Under the pieces are notes generated by a model. That model saw only the letters and a list, made by a program, of their open reading frames with translations, was not told the origin of the DNA and did no database searches. This document shows, one piece after another, positions 1 to 9,500 of a stretch of 64,000 nt of DNA (the stretch's first letter is position 1; every line of letters starts with the position of its first letter). The translations under genes were made by a program, and so were the position numbers. The stretch comes from a virus, in the IMG/VR virus record IMGVR_UViG_3300043775_001610, positions 46,253 through 110,252 of that record; one strand, 5' to 3'.

Positions 1-1
1 C

Positions 2-226
2 AAGAAGGTTCAAGATGCGGAAGATGAAGCTGCTACTCTTGGAATTTTAGTTGAAGCATGCGGAGTTGCACTAGAAGTTCAGCTGCCAGATCTTGTTCAA
101 GATATCGATAAGCTTGAAGAAGCATTAGATGTTCCAACAATTAATCGCATCCTTGAAGTTTGCGGAGGAATTAAGATGGACGACCCAAACCTAATAGCGG
201 CAGCGGTACTGGCTGGTCAGAACTAG
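2..226 (+). CDS. Tail assembly chaperone, zero-frame product (5' partial)
   Basis: The reading frame is already open at the window edge and gives 74 acidic, helical residues before TAG at 224-226. Position just before the tape measure gene, plus a slippery site near its 3' end, matches the two-frame tail assembly chaperones (gpG/gpGT type) that bind the tape measure protein during tail assembly. No enzymatic motif is visible. The N-terminus is missing. The identification comes from context and the frameshift architecture, since these proteins diverge strongly in sequence. Confidence 0.7.
   Translation, partial: KKVQDAEDEAATLGILVEACGVALEVQLPDLVQDIDKLEEALDVPTINRILEVCGGIKMDDPNLIAAAVLAGQN
184..190 (+). 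other. Programmed -1 frameshift slippery heptamer CCCAAAC
   Basis: In the upstream frame the codons read GAC-CCA-AAC, so the heptamer is C CCA AAC, a canonical X XXY YYZ site. A -1 slip re-pairs on CCC AAA, and the next codon starts at 190. The -1 frame is open from 175 to 561, so the slip gives one fused protein. The site is 34 nt before the zero-frame stop, as is usual for tail chaperones. Confidence 0.75.
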
Positions 227-561
227 ATTTAGCCGCTTTAGAAGGCCAAGTTTTTCTTTTAGGTCACTGGAAGAATTACGAAGAGCTAGAAGAAAATTTA
301 TCGATGCCAGAATTGGTTCAAACCATAACAGCGATAAATGAAAAAGAGCATAACCAAAGAAGATTCGCAGCATCTCTAAAAGGAATACAATTAGATGATG
401 ATGTAGAAGAAAAAGAAAAAGGTTCTACCTTTGAGGATATCCAAAGAAGAGCTCTTGGAATTAAAGCATCAGCAGATGATGTTGTTGGTTTACAAGGTCC
501 CTTCGCAGCGCAAGCTGGATTTGGAATTGGCGCAGGGTTAGGATACTCTAGGAGTAATTAG
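190..561 (+). CDS. Tail assembly chaperone, -1 frameshift extension (GT-like)
   Basis: This is the -1 frame continuation of the chaperone. After the slip at 184-190 it reads a Ser/Gly linker, then about 120 residues ending at TAG 559-561. An internal ATG at 304 could start a separate 85-residue protein, but the frame is open well upstream of it and that ATG has no clear ribosome site. The stop overlaps the GTG of the tape measure gene by one base. The extension would recruit tail tube subunits to the tape measure protein, by analogy with lambda GT. Confidence 0.65.
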   Translation, partial: PNSGSGTGWSELDLAALEGQVFLLGHWKNYEELEENLSMPELVQTITAINEKEHNQRRFAASLKGIQLDDDVEEKEKGSTFEDIQRRALGIKASADDVVGLQGPFAAQAGFGIGAGLGYSRSN

Positions 562-3500
562 TGGCTGACGAACAAATCGTAACCAGTATAGTCGCCAAAG
601 CCGACTTGTCTAGCCTTGTGTCTGAAGTACACAGGGCTAGCGCTAGTCTACAACAATTACAAAGAGAGCTTCTTTCTTCAAACAGAGCAATAGCTGCTTC
701 AACAAAGTTAGCAAATAACTTATTTAGAGATACACTGACTGGTAGTGGACAATACTCCAGCCACTTTGTAAACCTTAATTCTGATGTAGATAAGTTTGGT
801 AAAAACTTAGACGCTGGTAGATTAAAACTTAAAAACTATTTTTCAACATTTAGAGAGCATGCTACAACACAAAAGGGCATGATCAGGGAGCTTGCCAAAG
901 AGCAGGTAATGCTTCAGAATGCAGTACTTCAACCATTGGGTAGAAATGCTCAAGGTTTAATGCAGTACAATGTTATGATTCCTAGAGGTTTAGATGCTGT
1001 AAGAAATAGCGCACAACTAGCTCGAATGGAAATGCAGATAATGAATCGTGCATTGTCTGAAGGAGCAGGATCTTTAATTAACTGGGGTAAGAATACTCAG
1101 TGGGCAGGTAGACAGCTAACAGTTGGATTAACCGTTCCACTTACAATGTTTGGAGCGGCAGCTGGTAAAGCATTTAGAGAAGCAGATGCTGAATTAGTAA
1201 GATTAACAAAGGTTTACGGAGGACTAGCATCAACATCTGCACAAGATCTCAAAGCAATTAGAGAAGAAGTTGTGCAAACAGCAAAGTCTTTATCCCAAAC
1301 AATGGGAGCCTCATTTAAAGATACAATTGCATTGGGTGCTGATATTGCAGCGACTGGAAAGATGGGCAACGATCTTTTAGAGTCAATTTCAGAAACTACT
1401 AGACTTTCTATTTTGGGTGAAGTTGACAGACAAGATGCTATGAAAGCAACTCTATCAATTCAAACAGCATTTAAACAGAATACAGAAGAGCTTACAGAAT
1501 CAATTAACTTTTTAAACGCAGTTGAAAACCAGACATCAACTACACTTGCGGATTTAGTAGAAGCAATTCCAAAAGCAGGTCCAGTAATTCAGCAACTAGG
1601 CGGAGATGTCAAAGACTTAGCTCTTTATTTGACAGCAATGCGAGAAGGTGGAATTAATGCATCAGAAGGTGCTAACGCATTAAAGTCTGGACTTGCATCT
1701 CTTATAAACCCAACAAAACAAACTGTCGGTATGATGTCAGACTTTGGCATAGATGTTATGGGTATGGTTGCAAAAAATACTGGAGACACAACAGGCTTAT
1801 TAACAGACTTACAAAAAGCTTTAGACAGCCTTGACCCGTTAAGCAAAGCAAGGGCAATGGAGCAAATGTTTGGAAAGTTTCAGTTTGCAAGAATGAGCGC
1901 CTTGCTTAATAACCTAGGCAAAGAAGGTAGCCAGACACTTCAGGTTATGGAATTGATGAAAGCAAGCACTTCAGATTTAGCAGGAATTGCTGAGCGAGAA
2001 TTAGGAATGATAACGGAATCCGCTTCTGGAAAATATAGAAGAGCTATGGAATCCCTAAAAGCATCTCTGGCAGATATTGGAGAAGATTTCCTACCAGTTG
2101 CAACAAAGCTTGTAAATGCAGCAGCAAAGATATTAGACTTCTTTAGTAATTTACCATCCCCAATTAAAAAAGCAGTTACTTTCTTAGCAGGATTTACCGC
2201 ATTAGTTGGACCACTTATTATGTTAACTGGTGTTCTTGCTAACTTCTTTGGATACATAACTAAGGGTATTGTTCAACTAAGAGCATTCTTTATGAAAGCT
2301 AATGGATGGAAGATGCTTACTCCAGAAATTATTGCCGCTCAAAAAGCAGCAGAAATGGTGGAGAACGCATTTTATTCAGATGCAGCAGCAGCTCAAGTTC
2401 TTCACAATGCATTACAAAAACTTGTTTTAGATTATCAAAATTTGCAAGCAGCTTCGATGAAAAATGCTGTTCCTGTAAACCCAGGAGTAAGTACAGTTGG
2501 CGGTGCACCAGTAATGGTTGCTGGAAGAAGAGTTGTTGACCCTAATGATCCTTATGTAGGAGATGTTAACACTAGAGCAATGTCTCACATTAACCCTAGA
2601 GATCCTAATAATCCTGCAACAATATTTGGTGGTGTTCCTGGCGCAGTTCCAGTTAACAGAGGAATATCAAGAACCCCTCAAGTATACATGCATGATAGAC
2701 TTCCAAATATTGAAGGACTAACAAGTATAAAAGGAATATCGACAGGAATTGTTCCAGGAGAAGCAGCTAAATTTCACGCATTGATGGCAACACTTGGTAT
2801 GCAAACCAAGCAAGAGGTTGCGGAATTAAAGAAAACAATTGCTATGGGTGGAACAGTAAGCAGAGAGCTACTAGACACATTTGATGACATATTGCCAATA
2901 ACTCAAAGATTTGCAGATAGTGCAGCAACACAAGCAGCAGTAATTGTGCAGCAAATGAGAAATGCAGAAATAACAGTTGAGCAGGCAAAGGCAAGAATCT
3001 TAGCACTCAATGCACAAATAGAGGCAGACATGGGTACAGCGGTAAGCATGTATGCTGCAGGCCGAGGAAGAACGCTAGATTTAACAAGAGCTCCGATGAT
3101 GGATCAACCAGTTGTTGATGCAAATGGTCAGTTTACACTAAGAGATCTTTATAAGAAAAAAGCAAATGCTTCTGTGATGGAAGAGTTTGGAAGACTTCGT
3201 GGAGTAAGAACATTCGGCGCACCATATAGTATTCAAACAACAAGAATGCCTAGATTTAATACTGGAGGAGACGTAGAGTCGTTTGGCCCAAATAAAACTA
3301 TGGTGTCTGGTCCATCTTCAATTAACTATGACGATAGGTTGGGAGAGGTCCCTCTCGGTGGATATGTTTTAAATCAGCAGGCTTCCATGGATCCAGCAAA
3401 TGCTGATTTGGTTGCTATGGCTCCATCTACTTATTTGAATAATGGTGGAAGCATTACCGCAGCTCTTACCCCACGGGAGGTTGTCTTTGGTCCACAAATT

Positions 3501-6500
3501 CAAAGAATGCCTGAGCTTTATGCAGCCGTAGATGCAGCAAATAGTGGATATAATTTCGGCGGGCAGATTATGGCTGGTATTACTGGATATGGAAAGAAAA
3601 CATCTAATACTCCAGGAAGCAAAATGGATGAAAGACTGTTTAAAAAACAGTACAAGGAATATTTAAGATTTATTAATAACCCACGATATGAAGATGACAT
3701 GAGAGTAAGAATGATCATGTTGGACGCAGCAGAACTATCTTATACAGCAAAGATGCCTATGGATCAAGCTATAAAGACAGCAACATCTAATTTTGATTCT
3801 GCTAAAATACAATCTGGTGGATCTGATGAGAAATTTGTAAAGATAAGAATTAAACAGGTACAAGATTTAGAAAAAAAGCATAAAGAGCTAAAAGTTAAAA
3901 ATGCTAGAACTGCCGACACAAGCAGTAGCAAGGCTCTTAACTATAATTTAAACAAGGTCAGAGATGCAATGCTGGCTGACAAAAGCTTTGCTGCCGTCCA
4001 TGATTTAATAAAAGATGTTTCCCCAACAACATTTAAAAATCGTAAAGGAATGCCAATCATCCAAGGATTGCATGATAGAGCACACTTTAGGCGTCGAGGT
4101 ACACTTGGTTATATGACCAGCGGATACATGGGTCTTGCTGCAGTTATGCCTTCAGGAATAAATAATATAATGAGCAGGCTTGAAACTCTAGGACTATCAA
4201 GAGATGTTTTAAATTTAAATGCAGCAGATGCAAGAGAAAATTTTGCATTAGCTTTAAAGAAAACAGGTATGGATAAGTTTGCAACAGTAGACGATCTTTA
4301 TGCAGCAGTTATGGACGACGGTAAGTTTAAGACCAAGGCGCAAATAGAGTCTGGTAATGTTGTAAGAGCAAATAGAAAGCAGAGAGATTCTTGGAGCATG
4401 TTCTTACGAGCTGCAGCAACAAGACAGAAATGGATTCCAGGAAGACCACCTAGACTTGTACCAGCTGGATACAACCTTGGCGGAATGATTCCAGGAGGGG
4501 CTATATCTAGAAATAGATTAAACTACGGCAACATCGCTCCGCTGCTTAGGTTATTAACACCAAGTCAACAGCTAAAGGTTTTAGGTCATGCCCGTGCAAT
4601 GTCTTTTACAGGACGTTCTCCATACCCAAATACATCATATAGCCACATAATATCGCCAAGCACAGGTCGTAGTTTCCCTGTACCTGGAGTTGGTGGAGTT
4701 TATGATGATGATCAAAAGAACAGAGTGTTTTTTAAAGCGGTTCCAAATGAAAAAAGTTTAGTTGCAGAAACTCATGGAACAGCGATAGGAAGAATACTAA
4801 AAGTAATTACTCCAGTTCAAACTAGAAAAACAATTCCTAACCCACTAGATCCAACTGGAAAATCAAAGTTCCTTGGTGCAGAATCACCTTATGATGAAGG
4901 ATTTATTAATCCTAATACATCTATACCTGGAAAATTTAGTCAAGATGAAGTTTTAGATCAGCTTATTACATCTCTTATTTTTGGAAATAAAGATTTATCA
5001 AGAGCAAATGTTCATGGAAGACGACTAGCCGATGTTGGAAATGGAGGAGTATTAGCTAAGGCATCTATGAATGATGACTATGCAAAAACAATGCCTTCTA
5101 TGGAAGAGATGGCAATGATCAATTTGCTGCAAGTTCGTGGAGGGGCTAGAAAAGATTTTGCTCATGACACCGCTCCTATTATTGCACAAATGACTCCAAA
5201 GCAGTATGGGGATGCCATAAGAGAAAAAATGAAAGCGGCTTATCCAGAACTAAAGAAATATATACTTGCTATTCCTAAAAAAGAAAGAAAGCCTTACTTA
5301 GCTATGCTTGAAAGGTTTGAAACTGGCATGGATGTCGATTGGGCCAAATATCATTCTATGCATGCTAATCCTAAATTTAATGCTGGAGGACCAGTTGGTG
5401 GAGGTCCAGTTCAAAGAAACAGATATGCTTATGGACGCAAAAAAGATGGATCAAGAAGACTAGGTAACCCAGCTGCAAGAGCAGCGCAAGAAAGAGCAAG
5501 AGCAGAGAGATCTGCAGCTTATAACCCAAGCAGCGGATCTTCATATACAGCGACTGGAAATCCTCAGATGCAGGTAGCACGTGTTCCGTTTGTTGGAGGA
5601 ACTGGAGTTCGTGGTAATGCTTACACTGGAGTTCCTACTGAATCTATGGCCAGAACAGTTGGTGTGATGAGACTTGCACAATTCCCTCATATGAATATGC
5701 CAACAATGCCAATGAATATTCCAGGAATAGGTAACACGTCAGCAATAACAGCAGCATTTGCATCAATGGGAAATTCAATTAAAAGAGATTCAATGCAATT
5801 AGCAAAAGCTATAAAATTTAATGCACAATATATCTCTATGTCAACTAAAGAAAGTGCAATGTCTATTGTTAATAGAACAAAGTCTGCAGCAAATACAGTA
5901 ATGACTTATACAAAAGCTATATCAAGTCAAGTTCTGGCTTCATCAAAAGCACAAGTTTCAAGACTTAAATCAGCTGGTTCAAGGTTTTATAATTCAATTG
6001 TAGCTGAGCAAAATGCTTACGCAGCAACAAGATATCCAGTTGGACAAGCCCCACCACAAGGATTTTTTGGCCCAGGCTATGTTGGTAAATATAAAGATTT
6101 AGGTGAGGGGCTACAGTCTAGAAAAGTAGGAAGCCTAGGTTTTAGAAGAACAGAGTATCTAGTTAATGGCGTAAGCATGACTGCAAAGCAGGCAAAAGCA
6201 GAGGGAGTTAGAATACCTCAAAGAGCCAATGGAATGAGCGTGGGTGCTCAAATGGGAATTGGTATGGCTGGATCAATGGGTGGCATGGCATTGATGCAAC
6301 AAGAAAAGGTAAAGGTTTTTGGAACAGAGATGTCTGGAATGACTGCTGGAATGGGATTAATGGCTGCTACATCAATAATTCCAATGCTCCCTTTGGCAAA
6401 AATGCTTGCTGGAATTAAAGCTGGTGCAGCTTCAGCTAAAGCTGCAATACAGGGATTCTCAATGACAATGAAAGGCCTAAGAGCAGGAATTGCTTTACTA

Positions 6501-9500
6501 GCCAGATTTGCAAAAGGCTTTGGCCCAATTGGAATAGCTATAACAATAGCAACAGCAGGATTTAAAATTTATAAGGCAATTCAAGATGACTGGCAAGATG
6601 CCAGAATGGGTCTTTCAATGACTGCAAAAGCTGCAGAACAGGCAGGAGTGAAATACTTTAACTTGCAAGAAACAATGCAAGGCTATCTAGATAAGCAAAA
6701 AGCTGTAGCAGTTGCAGCTAAAGCATCACAATTTAATTCAATAGGAATGCCTGGACTTCCTAAATCTGTAGAAGATGTAAAAAAGGCTAAAGAAGAAGGA
6801 AAGGCCTTAAAAGAAGTTATTGAGTCTATTAATAGATCAACTAGTACAGAAGAAACAAAGAGACTTCTATCAACTCAAAAGGCTCAATATATTGCAGGCG
6901 GAATGAGTGTTGAAGAAGCAAACAGAAAGCTATATGGGGCATTGCTTAATAGTAATAAGGCTATGCAGGCATATGACATTCTAGGAAACAGTGCATTTGG
7001 AAAAATTGTAGACAAAGCAACGGCTGCAGAGTATGCTGTTGGAAACTTGATAAACACATTAAACAAAGGCTCAGGAACAGCTGATTGGTATAAAGAGGTT
7101 GCTGTAGGATTTGAAGGATTGATAAATACTTTCCAGGCAGCAACATCAAGCTTAATTGGAACAAAAGATGCAATGGGAAATGTTATAGATGATTATAAGG
7201 CTTATGACATGGTCATGTCTAGTTCAGAAAAAATGTATCCAGGGTTTACTGCCCCAATTGGTGAAGAGGCATATGATAACCTTAGCAAGACAAACAAGCT
7301 GTTGGCTGGAATTGTAACTAAATCAGATAGCGTAAAAAGTATATTAGCAAAATGGAGTTTATTTACATCTGGAGTTAGTTATGATTTAAGTAAGATTGGT
7401 CCAGAGTTGGCAATTCAGTTAGCTGGATTTTCTGAAGCAGTTGGATCAGGAATTACTCAATTAACTAAGGCAGGTGGAGACGCTACTACTTTTGGAAAAG
7501 TTGGGTCTGCTTTAGAAAAATTGAAAAAGCAAGTAAATGCTGTTAGCGCCGCTTCTCAAAGGGCTGCAGCTGCAGCTCAAAGAAGCGCACAAGAAGAATT
7601 AAAGCTGCTTGATAAAAAACTTAAAGCTATTGATGATGAAAAAAATAAAAAACTAGAATCTTTAAGAGCAACTCAAGAGGCATCAAATTACGCATTAGAG
7701 TTACAGAAACTTCAGATTGAGTATGCTGATGCTGTTTCTCGTGGAGATATGGCAGCAGCAAATCGTGCCCAATTAGAAATAGACCAGCTTACTTTAAACA
7801 GACAGTCAGAACTTGCTCAAAAAGCAATTGAAGATGCAGCAAATAGGGCAAAAGCTCCTATAGAAAAATCTAAAAATGCTATACAAGATAAAGCTGACAG
7901 AGATAATAACGCTAATCAAAATGCTACAGATAATGCAGCACAAGCGGCAGAAGTTTCTGAAAAGCTAGTTGGCTTCCAGCAATCATATAATGAGTTAATT
8001 GAGCGTGGAATAAAGGCAAAGCTTATGCCAGACCCAGAAAGAATAAGAGAAGAAAAGAAAGTGCAGGAAGGTCTCCTTGCACTAGCCAAAGAACTTCAGA
8101 CAGCTGGAACTGGAAACACAGCACTTGCTAAAGCAGTTCGTGAAGGATTCCAAAAATTAAAACTATTTGATAAAGATGGAAATCCTGTAAGCCTTACAAC
8201 AAAAGCGCCAGCAACAACTGGATCTGGAATGCCAAAAATTGGTCCAGATGGAAAAGTTGTAACTCCATCTCCAATAATAAACCCAGATCTTCTTAAGCAA
8301 TTTAGTAAAGATATGTTGGCAGTATCTGATATTGCAGAAAAAATAACTGGTGGTAAAACTAACTTAGATAGACTTAGAGTAGATTTGCTTCAAGCTTTAG
8401 GAGTTAATCCAGACAAATTATCAAAGACTGGTGTTGCTGGAAAAACTACTGGAACAGGTTTGCCAGGAGATCCTAAAAAATATTTTGATTCATCTGGCAG
8501 AGAGATATCAGAAAAAGAATATAAGAGTCTACCAGTAGGAGCACCTAAAGGCGCAAATGGTGTATCTGGAGAAACTTATATAGTCCCTATAAAAGGTCTA
8601 AGCAATAGAGAGTTTACAGGATATCCCGATGTTAGCTTAAAATTTGCTAAAGCAAATGGTGGCAAACTTACTTTCCAGGATACAAACGGATACATTTACT
8701 ATTCAAATGGTAAAGTTACGAAGGATGGAAAAACAGTTGGCGCATGGCTTGCTGCTCTACCAGGTGGAAACGGAAGATTAAAGTCTTACCATGAAGGCGG
8801 AAAAGTATTTGGCGAAGGAACTGCAACATCAGATTCTATTCCAGCAATGCTTTCGGATGGAGAATATGTATTTAGTGCAAAGGCTGTAGACGCTGCTGGC
8901 GGACCAGATGTTGTTGACAACTGGCACAAAGCACTTAGAAGAGCAGATGGCGGACCAATTTATCCTTTAGGTAAAAAACCAAAGTCTGCATACAACTCTA
9001 AGAATCAACCTACTGGAAGTCCTTACGGAAGATACTGGGGAGAATTAGAAAGACTATATCAAAGCTCACCAATCGGTTTTGATAAAAATGGAAAGCCTAT
9101 ATTTAATAATGCTGGAAAAGATCCATGGGGCGGAGTAGAGATACCAGGACTTCCATTTAGTGGCAAGGTAGGACAATTCTCAGATTACTGGCATCAGCTA
9201 GCAGAGCAACCAAGAAAGTATAGCGGTCCTGGAATGGGTCTTGACAAGGATCCAATGCGTTACGCAGGCTCTGGAGCTTCTATGGGAGGCATTGGAAACG
9301 GTGCTTACGGAGTTGGTCCACTTATGTTCCACGCAGGTGGGGCAGTCGGTCATAAGCATGATGTAAATCCAATTACAAAGGCATTTAGGTTCTTTAAGAA
9401 TGCAATGAATAATGGAACAAATCCAGCATCATCAATGATTATGGATATTATAAATCAGGCAGGGTACTTAGGGCAAACTGGCCTAAGCAGCCTGACAAAG

